Source of the DNA: Hemicentrotus pulcherrimus
Taxonomy: Eukaryota > Echinodermata > Echinoidea > Camarodonta > Strongylocentrotidae
Assembly (NCBI GenBank): GCA_003118195.1
Contig: BEXV01000458.1
Coordinates: forward strand, 101,415 to 120,886
Length of the DNA stretch: 19,472 nt
Direction: 5' to 3'
Both the position numbers and the translations under genes were made by a program. This document shows positions 9,029-18,818 of this stretch, piece after piece (the stretch's first letter is position 1; every line of letters starts with the position of its first letter). The notes under the pieces are model-generated. The model ran no database searches, was not told the origin of the DNA, and saw nothing but the letters and a program-made list of their open reading frames with translations.

Positions 9029-10650
9029 GTGAGACATGCCTACAAGACCCAAAGGTCGTTTATTTTTCCAAATACATTTGGGCGATATTATGTGTCATTT
9101 TAGAGCTTTTGATATGCAATTCAAATACGTATACCTGGCTGGAATGAATGATTTGAAGGTATGCCACTACATGGATATAATCTATGACGGGAAAAGTAGC
9201 TTCAAAATATATGTAGTTGGCATCTTTAGCAACAAGGAAATGATTGAAACATGTCGGGGAAATTTTTGGACAAATTTCTTTTTCATTTTAACAGGGCTAA
9301 ATAAAGCCGAGATAATAAAGACAAGATAACACTTCCGTTGCAATCGAGAGTACCATTTGAAATAAAAAAGAGTTTGAAAATACAATTATAGGTACACCAC
9401 GTTTACGTAAATAACAGGATTCTGAAGGTGTCTTTTAATGGAAATTTCATTCCCATAAGTCATCGTTACCAGCTTGCAAATATTTGGCGGATATTCATAG
9501 TGATTTCTAATCCATCCATAAAAGAATAATTATTGTAAGGTCTTTATAAATCATTGAGCGTATAATATTTCTGTTGACTTTGCTTTGAAAGACATTGCGA
9601 GAAAATGAACAATAGATTAAACTAACAATAACATTTTATCGAGTTCAGTTCTGTCAATAACATTGGAAAAAATAGAAACTATAGAAAACAAAAACTTTAT
9701 TGCTGCACGTAATACAGCAAGAGTGTAGAATAAATATCTATAAACTTACTTTATTTAAGAAAAAATCATACTGTCACAATCATTTCAAACTTTATAGACG
9801 ATAGTGTTATTATATGTAATGTATAGGAATGACAGTATTTGGCAATATGAACGTTTTAAATATTCACAATCGTGTTAAAATCATATGAATTGCGTTGCAC
9901 TGGTGATAGTAGTCGAGACCTCTTCTAGCTCTTAGATGCTAAATGAGTGGTCCATAGAGGACATAAAATACGACTGTATATTTTAGAACATCGTTGACAT
10001 TGCCACTTTACTTTTGTTTACACAAACCCTCCCAAGTCTCAACAACCCAACGTGTGCTATAGGATGACCCCATAAGCAGTGTTTACTCACAAATACCTAA
10101 GCTTGTCATAAGTGAGTTCTAAAAGAGGGGAAATAGCTCGTTTTGACGTAATAAGTAACGATTAAAAAAAAACTGTTAACCTCTCACGCATTAAAAAACT
10201 ATTGTAGAGGCATAATAGTTGTGGGACCTCTGCGTATGCTACGATTCGAAATAATCCCCCATGAACTCATTTACTCAGTCAACTTTACAGAGGAGTAGTT
10301 GGAATATAAATGCTCTTGTTTAGAGACGACAAAATCGTCCCTCCCACCCTGCTGTCGTATTCAAATGTGGTTTGTCTATTCTGGAAAATGAATTTTGCGG
10401 TTGAATTGCCATTTTTCGATTGCATGTTCGCTTGACTTGTGCCAAGTTTACGTCAGGTCGCAGCTGAAAATCAGAGAGCGCCAAAACTTTGCTGATCATA
10501 GCTGCATGTAGTCTGCGTATTGCTGTTAGTTGGAGGTCCTGCTATATTCAATTTCAGTTCGTTGGATACATCCATTGCCAGCACTCTGAGGATATATTAT
10601 TGAGCATCTGATGTCTTTATTGCGTTTCGCGTCCTGCTGGTTGTCAATTT
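9029..10650. other. Intron sequence; 3' part may be upstream region of exon 1C
   Basis: AT-rich DNA. A 98-codon open frame at 9036-9329 is hydrophobic and unsupported by splice or homology evidence. The segment from about 10310 to 10650 is somewhat less AT-rich than the rest and lies directly upstream of the candidate exon 1C promoter, so it may hold regulatory sequence. No specific sites were recognised. Confidence 0.4.
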
Positions 10651-10682
10651 AAGGAGGATATTGAAGCTCGTGCATATTGGAA

Positions 10683-10714
10683 TATAAATCGCTGACTTTT
10701 TATTGGATTCAGTG
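10683..10714 (+). promoter_or_regulatory. Candidate TATA/initiator core promoter for exon 1C
   Basis: TATAAAT lies at 10683-10689 and an initiator-like TCAGTG at 10709-10714, with the presumed start base A at 10711. The T of the box is 28 bases upstream of that A, close to normal metazoan spacing. Transcription from here would give a 42-nt leader with no ATG before the start codon at 10753. The combination of box, initiator, short clean leader, strong Kozak ATG and phase-matched donor is more than I would expect from one chance motif. Confidence 0.4.
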
Positions 10715-10752
10715 TTAAGATTTTGTCTGGGTATACATTTCAACAGAAAGCA

Positions 10753-10758
10753 ATGGAG
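10753..10758 (+). CDS. Candidate septin alternative first exon 1C (Met-Glu)
   Basis: The sequence AAAGCAATGGAG|GTCAGT gives an ATG in strong context (G at -3, G at +4), one Glu codon, then a donor at 10759. The exon ends in phase 0 and the recognised septin exon at 19320 starts in phase 0, so the spliced product would begin [12 protein letters not shown]. That isoform would lack the extension encoded by exons 1A/1B and 6157 and start almost at the septin core, as short septin isoforms in other animals do. The donor is non-ideal at +3 (C). A two-codon exon carries little information, so support comes from the promoter elements, start context and phase. RNA 5' ends would decide. Confidence 0.4.
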
Positions 10759-10902
10759 GTCAGTATACATTAATGTACAGTAAACAAAGTAGTGTGGAAA
10801 TGTTTTTTGCCTATTATCTTAAGTGTGGTTTTGTTCTAAGAACAGCCCCATTATTTATATGTATATACAAACTGTTTTAACACTGTTTACCTGTGTGTGA
10901 AA

Positions 10903-11043
10903 ACATGGGCGGATGCAGGATTTCGCGAAGGGGGCGGGGGCACAATTTCAAAATTGCATATTTTGTGTGGTGTGCTTAATGAATTCCTGGACACTGGGAG
11001 GGGCGGTTGTACCCCCCCCCCCCGCACACACACATACACACAA
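10903..11043. repeat. G-rich to C-rich dispersed repeat, copy 1
   Basis: It begins ATGGGCGGATGCAGGATTTC, with a G-rich block ending GGGGGCACAATTT. It ends in GGTTGTA followed by C12 (11012-11023) and a short (CA)n. The GGCGGAT...GGGGGCAC start and poly-C end resemble a short dispersed repeat architecture common in animal genomes. A similar unit ends at 17888. Exact ends were not determined. Confidence 0.4.
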
Positions 11044-11237
11044 CTGCCTCGGTATTTTCGTACCAGCTTATAATGTCATGAAGAGTGACTTGCACTCATA
11101 ACGGTCAAGGGTGATTATTGAATGGTCAATCAATCCGTTGAAGTTTCGATGGCATGGGCTTCCATCACAGAACAATGATGGTCGTAATGTTCACCTTGAC
11201 AAAGTACAATAGAACGAGTGTTTCATTTAATTTACGA

Positions 11238-11315
11238 CCCCCCCCCCCTCTTTCTTTCGTTCTTTCTCCCTCTCTCTCTCTCTCTCTCTCTTCTCTCCTT
11301 TTCTCTCCACTTCTC
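11238..11315. repeat. C homopolymer and (CT)n microsatellite
   Basis: C11 at 11238-11248 passes directly into CTTT and (CT)n units. Open frames on both strands here are repeat translations. Confidence 0.9.
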
Positions 11316-11897
11316 ATCGCCTTATCCATTTCCCTCAATATTGAATGCGAGATACCGTCTATTTGACGAAAATGCAGGCTCATCCCAATTAGTTAGATGG
11401 TCAAAAGTATACGGTATAGCTCAGGAATTAAGTTGAATATGCAGCTAATAATATTGATAGCACTGCGTTCAGGCAATTTATCTCATTTATGACACACGGT
11501 TCTCTCCTTTTTTCATCTATATTTAGCTAAAAGTCTTTCTTCGTAACCCCCGAAATAGAACCACTGCCAGACAAAGTTGGCTCACGTTAGCTCTAGATTT
11601 TCAGTACATGGTACATACTAGTATAGCCATGTTGTGAGTCACATTCAATTATGCATATACCTCGCTCATGTCACTATTTTAAGCACAGCAACTTTTTTAA
11701 TTCACACTTGATACTAGTACATAATATACTGACCAGGCGATAAACGAACTGCGATCGATAACAGTAGGAATCAATAAGATTTCATTAACGAGATTTCCCT
11801 CCCGAGATTTTGCAGCCCATTTAGGCTAATGAGGCTTTAAATCTATATAGCACTAGATCTATAAAGCAGTAGTTAACCCGGTTAAGTAGTCAATGGA

Positions 11898-12028
11898 CAG
11901 TTACCCCTGGACAACCTCACCCCCTCGGACAATAATCCCCGGGAAATCTACCCACTATTAGAAGGGTATGTAAAACAACTAGGTAGTTATAGTTCGGGAG
12001 TGGGCTTACTGTTTTTTAGGGGTAGTTG
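11898..12028. mobile_element. Short fold-back (MITE-like) element, copy 2
   Basis: The left end CAGTTACCCCTGGACAACC pairs with the right end, whose reverse complement reads CAACTACCCCTAAAAAACA. The left half also contains CCTCGGACAATAATCCCC, related to CCGGACAATTGCCCC of copy 1. By these end choices both copies span 131 bp. It is probably a diverged member of the same non-autonomous family. Boundaries are approximate. Confidence 0.45.
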
Positions 12029-13099
12029 CTTATTATACATCTAAGTTAAAGTCGTCATGCGTGTATCATAATTGTTCTGCTTGGTTTAATAGATATTGCA
12101 AAGCAATCATCAAAAGTACAATGCTTATTGTAGCAGGAATAATGATTCTAATCAATTCCCTTCGTTCCCCCTTGATACTACAGACGTGATTAATAATATT
12201 CACAGTGACGTTGAAAGGAGGAAAGACCTATGATTATTCGGTCCATATCTTTCAATGAATATATCGTGTTAACATACATGTGTCTCTTTCTTGGATTTGT
12301 GTGGAGAGAGAGGAAACTATACAGTAACAATGTGTTGTATGAGTGTCTAGTATTTACTGAAAGGGCGGTGTTGACATAGTATTGTATTCCGTGACTATTC
12401 AAGTATGTGGGATAGTCGGTAAGGAGGACGAAAATAGTGGATACTGTGATTTCAGTTGAGGGTAAATTAGGCCCCACGTTATGTTGAACATGGCCATTAA
12501 TGAATTACAAATTTATATTGATAGTACGATATGCAACACCTAATTGTCAATCAATCAGTCAATCATTCAATCGATCGATCGATCAGTCATGCATTCGTTC
12601 ATTCGGTCATACATAGACATGTGTGTTAATTACATTGTCATATGAACAGATAAAATGATCAAGATAGAGCAAACATGCAATCGGTGTAAATGTAAACTTC
12701 AGATCAGCCAAGGACAGTATAAAATGTGTTCATTTTATATGTTAGGCCAGTAACAAGGAGAAATTAACTCACATTAAAATATGGTGGACTTGTGAAAGGA
12801 AATTCGTTTAGTTCTTCCACAAGTGCTATAAATGATTAATATAACTGATAGTATAGAGTTGATATGAGCCTTATCCAGCCGAAAAGAAATACTACATTTT
12901 ATAATGAAAACTACACACATTATCATTATTATCATTATTTGGCGTCACCTGTATACCTGGGCTGGGAGGGTAAAAGCAATCTAAATCACTGTGACCATCG
13001 GGTCTCTCCTCCCGGTATGCATTGTATTACTGATTCGGTATTATAACTGATACGCTTCCAATTTTGAATTCTATTGTCATTTTTACATTCAAAAAGCTC
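12029..13099. other. Intron sequence with a degenerate ATCN tetranucleotide tract
   Basis: No gene was recognised. At about 12548-12612 there is a degenerate tetranucleotide repeat of CAAT/CAGT/GATC units. A 95-codon complementary-strand frame at 12190-12477 is Tyr/Ser/Leu-rich and unsupported. A short TATCAT triplet repeat lies near 12920-12938. Confidence 0.5.
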
Positions 13100-13249
13100 A
13101 AATGTTAAATCAACATTTAAAAGGTTCGAGAAGAAACATTATATCAAGTGTTAAATCCAGCATTTTAAAAGTGTAAATCGGCTTTTTTCCCATGATTTGG
13201 AGAAAAATGTTGTTACTCTTTGATGCTTTTAAATGTTGATTTAACACTT
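13100..13249. mobile_element. 150-bp MITE-like inverted-repeat element
   Basis: The left arm (13100-13123, AATGTTAAATCAACATTTAA core) is matched in inverted orientation by 13226-13249 (CTTTTAAATGTTGATTTAAC), with about 22 of 24 positions agreeing. A third, direct and more diverged copy lies at 13146-13171 (GTGTTAAATCCAGCATTTTA). The core is itself nearly palindromic. The structure suggests a small terminal-inverted-repeat element, but no target duplication was identified. Confidence 0.5.
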
Positions 13250-13265
13250 AAGTTTTATATGTATA

Positions 13266-13291
13266 AATATATATATATATATATATATATA
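13266..13291. repeat. (AT)n microsatellite
   Basis: A pure AT dinucleotide run lies 17 bp after the MITE-like element. Confidence 0.9.
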
Positions 13292-16108
13292 CATAAATTG
13301 TTTGTCTGTGGCAAGCTTAATGTGATAACAGTTACTGTTCTGTTGTTTACACAGTGTGCCCTTGAATAGGATTTGCATCACGTCAAAATAAACACTACCT
13401 TGAAAGGAAAAGATTTAAAAGATTAATATCTTTATCTATGATAATAATGTAAACGCTGATACATACATCTGGACCAAACCGCAAAATGTTGCAACATGGA
13501 ATAGTCTTTTCTCTAAAACATTTTCATATGATTTCGATTAAAATTTATCATGATTTATATAGGCGGGCTGTTGTTTTATCGCTGTTTTAATTATTTTATG
13601 AAAACATCAAGAATCATAATTATTCATTTATAGTATCAGCTCTGTAAGGAATTTTGCCTTAGGAGCCTATAATCGATGGAAATTGAAGGTTGATTTTTTT
13701 TTTTAATTCGAAAATGAGAGGTAATAAGGGTCTGCGAGATTAGACCATAATCTTGACTTTGTGGATGTCAGAACTGTCAAAAATTGAACATTTCCTGCTC
13801 AGTTTTGATGTTATGACTGCAGCCATAATATTCAGGGTTTGACTACAACTCCTTCACTCTATGTAATCAAGTATGATTCATTAATGTTGTTTACATGACT
13901 TTGTTGATGGTATTGAGTCCAGCGTTATATGGCGATCAGTCAAAATTTGACAGTAATCACCAACTTATTTTGTTCTTCTTAGTTGAACTTTTATACGCTC
14001 GTTGAATAAATCATCGAATAATCTTGCGTTGGTTATAAGCGCGAAGTTTTCGTTCAAATCGATTAGAAAGCAAAAGCCACCGGCCTATATAAACTGTACT
14101 TCTATAAAAGGCCATTGACATGACTGTTTATCCAAGCTTCTTAGCAAGAAAGAACTTTTAAAGTGGCTTTAAGATACTTTGTTTCCCCCCTTCCCCATTA
14201 CTCTCTATTATGTAATGTAAAGCCTATTTTCAAAGAGGCCCTGCTAGTGCTTAGCTACTCACCCTTAGATAACCCCTTCAGGTAAATTCCAGCAGAACGA
14301 TCTTAAATGAAGACGAATTACTTTGTAAATGATAGTAGCACGGACGAACGTGTACGTGCATAGCCTGGGCAAAAATCTGAGGCACTTTCGGTCTGTAATA
14401 AGGGTAGAATGTACTAAGTAACATATCGTGTAAGCCTACGAGATTGCTTCTTGCCCACGTTCAGTAAGATTATAGGATGTATCGTAGAATAGATACACAA
14501 GCCCTTGAAAGGAAGCTCATAACCACACAAAGTACAAGGATAATACTGAATCCACTGACCGATGAATATAACGACTCGTTTTGAAGTGCATGCACCTGTA
14601 TCAATAATAATATCAGCTATACTACAGCATCGTACATAATTATTGTCGCATGTCAACATTTTTTTTAGACTCCAGTGCTGTATATTTTGGTATATTTTGA
14701 CAACAGTAAAACGTAAGGGCAAATATAATCATGTTCCACGGGATAGAAAGCACACTATTTGGCATTATAATGTTAAACTAAGATCAATAAACATTCAACA
14801 TTTTTCACATTTAAAAAAAAGATAGCAACACGCATTTGGAAATAGAAGTACATTTTAGCATAAAAGCACACACATATAATCTCAGATAATTTATAGCATG
14901 AGGATTATAGATTTTAAAAATTATTTTTGAGGTAATACCAGATTTACAGAGGATTGTTATATTTTTAACGTAGGCCGATATAGTTTATAAGTCAATATGA
15001 AATACTATGATTTTATGAATTTAGGATCGAAAGTCCACTGGCTTTTAAGAGGTTTTCAATCAGTGGTTAGTAATATGTTTAAAACTGATAAAAATCGATG
15101 ACATTTCCATGAAGATTTTGTGTACTGTATTGAGTAATACAAATCCGTCTATGCGGCCTTCACTTTCCAAAGCTCGTAGAATTTGGAACATATGTCCTCA
15201 GCCATGGTCAACTCAACTGTGTATAACTACAGGATGTGTGCTTGCTTTCACATCATCATGAAGCAATTTTGGTTCCGACCAAAATATGTTGAAACAATGA
15301 TTCTCATTGGGGTTCACGTAGGAGCTGACCCAGACAAAAAGACCAGTTCGATACCAGGAATACAAGGCTGACATAAGACAATGAGTGTTTAAAGAGGAAT
15401 TGTCGAATTAAATCGATTCTGTCCTTAGTAAATAAACAAAGATAAGAATCGGATTGGAATATAAAGATTTGGCGAAGGTCCCTTAAAGAGAAGGTTGAGT
15501 TCTTGTGAAAATGAAACGAAATATAAGCTACAATTTTTGTCGTGCCAATTTTGAAGAATTTGATCGTGATCAAAACAGAAATAATCCCTTAATTGGATGG
15601 CTCTTCATATTCCATCTTATTCGAAATATATCGAGAAATGGTTGGAACGTTTGGACCAACCTTTCAAAGATTGGATTTAATTTGTTTTTTTTTTCAGTTT
15701 GATCATACCAAAACTTCGAAGTATACCTCAATGATTTACTCTATAATCAAACTTCCAGACAATTTATTTTACAACTTTCGCAAAACTATCCATCTCCTTT
15801 ACATTTGAAGATTTTGTTGTGAGGACGAAATATGAGTTAATTTCAAAATCATCTCTTCATGAGACGTTTTTATCGCTTATTACTTATACGGAATTACTAG
15901 TATATATTACGTAAGCCATCATTTAGCATGACGTACACAGAGTAGACGGTTAAGTTCACGAATGGGGCAAACGTCTAAGAAATGCTTTTCATCATCATAG
16001 ATTGTTGCTCTTTGTGCCTGATATTCTTTCGCAAATTTACACATCGTACATTATTCAATAGTAATTCTTAAACTCTTTTGAGTTTCGCAAATTAATTTGA
16101 ACACTCAC
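13292..16108. other. Intron sequence without recognised elements
   Basis: AT-rich with scattered chance frames. TATAAAAG at 14103-14110 is a good TATA match but no suitable first exon follows. A 102-codon complementary-strand frame at 14414-14722 contains a cysteine cluster (PCTLCGYELPFKGLC) but lacks splice or family support. Nothing else was recognised. Confidence 0.45.
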
Positions 16109-16263
16109 TTCCTGGTGTTTGTAACAGAGTCCGAGATGAACTAGCCGCGCTTTCTTACAATGAATATAATTATGTGGACTTTCAACTCTACATGGAATTC
16201 GATTATCTTTCTTATCTGGTATCAGGCAAACACCACAGGTGTGTATCACTACCGTAAAGTTTG
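16109..16263 (-). CDS. Candidate cysteine-rich exon on the complementary strand
   Basis: On the minus strand an ATATTTCAG acceptor precedes 16263 and GAA|GTGAGTG provides a strong donor after 16109. The 155 nt between are open for 51 codons after two bases (entry phase 1, exit phase 0). The product has five cysteines: HTCGVC, then RIPC, YIHC and LVHLGLC, a C-x2-C-x11-C-x10-C-x11-C pattern suggestive of a small disulfide-rich or zinc-binding module. I do not recognise the family and see no partner exon on the same strand, so this would be a nested antisense gene, an old insertion or chance. The polypyrimidine tract is weak. Confidence 0.2.
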
Positions 16264-16420
16264 CTGAAATATTATTGTGTTGAGTGCTCCCAGACAGTAA
16301 TGCATACTTGTAACAAAACCTTAAAAAACTTCTTAAAGAAATAAACCGTTCAGTATTTCATGGGAATAGATTGTGCGATTTTAATTATTTAAAGTGATAG
16401 AGTGACAGTGTAATGGATTA

Positions 16421-16743
16421 TAGGCACTCTAAAGTGTTGGTAGCTCAAAATTTGGCAAAAATTAACTTAAATTGTACAATGGTGTATAAGGAGATGTCAT
16501 TTAACAAAAATTTCTGCAAAGATTTTCAAGTCGAATATTGATGACAAAATGCCATATTTAGGTTTTATGTTGTACGCAGAAAACCTACATTTTGTATTCT
16601 TTCATCAATATTCGTCTTCAAACACATTTGTTTTGACCTTGCAGAAGTGTGTGCTAAATGACATCCTCTTTCACATCCTTATACAATTAAAGCAAAATTT
16701 TGCCATCAGATTTTTTGGAGCTCCCAACACTTTAGAGAGGCTT
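16421..16743. mobile_element. Long-hairpin fold-back element, about 323 bp
   Basis: Left arm 16421-16566 and right arm 16580-16743 are imperfect reverse complements around a 13-nt loop (16567-16579). Long exact blocks pair across the arms: CTCTAAAGTGTTGG at the tips, GATGTCATTTA, TTCTGCAA, CGAATATTGATGA, and TAGGTTTT beside the loop. The outer ends are flanked on both sides by TA (16419-16420 and 16744-16745), as expected for Tc1/mariner-type target duplications. It is non-coding; frames across it are fragments of the hairpin. As part of the intron RNA it would fold into a long double-stranded stem. Confidence 0.7.
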
Positions 16744-17764
16744 TAAGAAAATGACCACAATAATATCTTCAGTCTACCCATGACTTATTATAATTTCTTT
16801 AGAATTACAAAATACGATGAAGTAATGGAACGTGTCTCGTACCTGAGTTATGTAATAATTCTTAAAGCAATGTGTTGTTGTTGTTCTAGTTGTAATTTGT
16901 TTTACAATTTTGCCGGGGCATTCTCCCTTACCAACGAACAAATTCACCTATTATGCTTTAGAATTAAGTTCGAATCATATACAACGATGCTGCATGACCA
17001 ACTGCACGTTATATTTTTTTAAATTCAAATAATCTTTTGAAAGATTCATTATCCTTTGGGCTATTGAGGACAGGTATAGTTCGTTAGAATGAAATATAAC
17101 TACCGAGAATGATGTGACCCTACTCAGACCCTGTTTTCCCAAAGGCACATTTTGAATTTATTGAAGATATGATTTTATTGTTACTGAACTATTTCACATT
17201 GTAAAGATCGGATGAGAAAACTGAGAAGCAAAGATGATATAAGTTCATTCACCTGAGGTTCTTGCAGTACAAGTCATTTACAATACCTGACATGTGTTCT
17301 CAATATGTCAGAAGTTGTTGCCGACACGCACCTCTTTAACTGTGAAGGAAAGCAAGACTGTGCAGGTTTTACACATGGTTTACAGGACTTTCGATGAAGA
17401 CTGACGTTTCACATGCAGCACAAAAACTTGAGTGTTGATTTTAGTTTTAAGTGAGCCGAGGAGCAACGTTTTTTTTTTTTTTTAATCATACATGTAACTT
17501 ATTCTCTATATTACTGGATCCTACACAAATAATGTTGCATTCAGCGAGCGAAGATTGTTAAATCTTCTACATGTATTTTGAAAATGTGTCAATCTTCGGT
17601 GTTTTATTTTTCAGAGTATATAAATATACAGACTTTAGTTTAGGCCTCCATGATAATATTTTAATACGGAAATTCTTAATTTGATAGATTGATCGGTGAA
17701 GGGTTCTTAGCGAAATGTTAACAGGCGTTGTTGAGAGGGAACACAATCTCTAAACATCTCTACC
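16744..17764. other. Intron sequence without recognised features
   Basis: AT-rich DNA with a T15 homopolymer at 17469-17483. The 80-codon frame at 16780-17022 is unsupported. Nothing else was recognised. Confidence 0.5.
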
Positions 17765-17888
17765 ATGGAGGGAGGGGGAGGTCAAAGATTGAAAAGGGGC
17801 GCATTGTTTGCGTGTTTTAGGTTGACCTACGCCAGATTGGGTTTTGAAAAGGGGCACGTTTCCCTTATCCCCCCCCCCCGATACGCCA
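17765..17888. repeat. G-rich to C-rich dispersed repeat, copy 2
   Basis: It starts ATGGAGGGAGGGGGAGG, contains GAAAAGGGGCGCATTG and GAAAAGGGGCACGTTTC, and ends in C11 then GATACGCCAC. The end looks like a diverged CCCC..GATCCGCCA terminus, the reverse of the GGCGGAT start at 10906. The ATG has a good context, but the frame runs through repeat sequence and is not treated as a gene. Confidence 0.35.
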
Positions 17889-18077
17889 CTATCTGTTCAC
17901 ATAACCTACCCTACAGCTATGTTGGGCAGCCTTTCGATCACACCTTACCGGTTTAACAAGATCAAGTTGAGAAAGGCACGCCCCATTGACTCCTAACGCG
18001 TCCACTCCTCAAAGGGAATTGCGTTCCAGTTGTCATCATCACACTTCCAAAACATGTCAACCTGAAAGGGATGGGAA

Positions 18078-18091
18078 AGGAGAAAGAGGGA

Positions 18092-18131
<40 letters not shown>

Positions 18132-18180
18132 AAGAGAGAGAGAGAGAGGGGGGAGAGAGACAGAGAGAGAACGGGGACAG
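18078..18180. repeat. (GA)n microsatellite, interrupted
   Basis: Long purine-only tract of GA, GGGA and AAGA units. Open frames on both strands (Arg/Glu or Leu/Ser/Pro) are repeat translations. Confidence 0.9.
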
Positions 18181-18253
18181 ACAGTCAGATAGAATAGAAA
18201 AAAATAGACAGACCAAAACAAATAACAACCAACAAACAATAGGTGACAGAGAC

Positions 18254-18255
<2 letters not shown>

Positions 18256-18289
<34 letters not shown>

Positions 18290-18295
18290 GGGGGG
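18256..18295. repeat. (GA)n microsatellite ending in G homopolymer
   Basis: A second (GA)n run follows about 75 bp after the first and passes through GC into G7. It repeats the local pattern of a GA/CT tract fused to a G/C run. Confidence 0.9.
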
Positions 18296-18664
18296 CACAT
18301 TATGTTGTCGTAACCACACTATTGCAGGCATAGTCTGATTGTAGCTAGAATTGTTACAATTGAATTTAACAATAAGAATATGGGTTACTCCATTAACAAT
18401 TTGAATGAACTTTTTATATTGTAAGGAAAATTATTTCCGCTCCCGCTTCAATAGCTGTACACATTTTCCCCTTCAATCTCAAATAATGAGATTCTGGATG
18501 TTAACAGTTCTGCGAAAATGACCACAAATATCACAGAGATAAAATTGTGTAAACGACTAGGGGACGTAATTGGTGGTTGTTCTATATTTGATTATATATC
18601 ATTTCTAATTTTTCTGCTATTATAAGCTAGTATTGCTGGAATAATAGGATGAAGCGTTACTGAA

Positions 18665-18818
18665 GACTTTATTGTTAATAGTGCGGAAGAGGTTGATCAT
18701 CGTGGTAGATAGTAAGAGTGGTAGTTGATCAGTTGTCACACGAAGAGAGCAAACGAGAGTTGCGACGTAACTCTCGTTTGCTCTCTTCGTGTGACAACTG
18801 ATCAACGACTTTATTGTT
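18665..18818. repeat. 12-bp direct repeat around the perfect hairpin
   Basis: GACTTTATTGTT occurs at 18665-18676 and again at 18807-18818, the second copy directly abutting the right end of the perfect hairpin. GTTGATCA, the outer tip of the hairpin arm, also occurs at 18692-18699. These short repeats may record the event that formed the hairpin. Confidence 0.6.
18724..18806. repeat. Perfect 38-bp inverted repeat with 7-nt loop
   Basis: 18724-18761 and 18769-18806 are exact reverse complements over 38 bases, separated by GCGACGT. The arm begins GTTGATCAGTTGTCACACG and ends GCAAACGAGAGTT. Pairing resumes for two to three more bases beyond one mismatch. Lack of any mismatch means a very young structure or a sequencing/assembly fold-back. 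It lies in the septin intron about 510 bp before the 19320 exon. Confidence 0.9.

Noticed and set aside
9036..9329. 98-codon + strand frame with ATG
   Set aside because: Hydrophobic and Phe/Ile-rich as expected of AT-rich noise; no family resemblance or splice context.
12190..12477. 95-codon minus-strand frame
   Set aside because: Tyr/Ser/Leu-rich chance frame without splice or domain evidence.
14103..14110. TATAAAAG as another promoter
   Set aside because: No ATG with a phase-compatible donor was found at a sensible distance downstream.
14414..14722. 102-codon minus-strand frame with a C-x2-C-x9-C cluster
   Set aside because: No splice sites define an exon, the rest is Ile/Tyr-rich, and no family was recognised. 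The similar cysteine spacing at 1323-1403 is probably coincidence.
17765..17956. ATG in strong Kozak context opening a 63-codon frame
   Set aside because: The frame runs through a G-rich/C-rich dispersed repeat and C11 run, and no donor continues it in septin phase.
17962..18313. Overlapping open frames of 60-112 codons on both strands
   Set aside because: They translate the (GA)n tracts; both strands are open only because GA/CT repeats lack stop codons.
18724..18806. microRNA precursor
   Set aside because: A 38-bp perfectly paired stem without bulges is unlike normal miRNA precursors; a young inverted duplication fits better.
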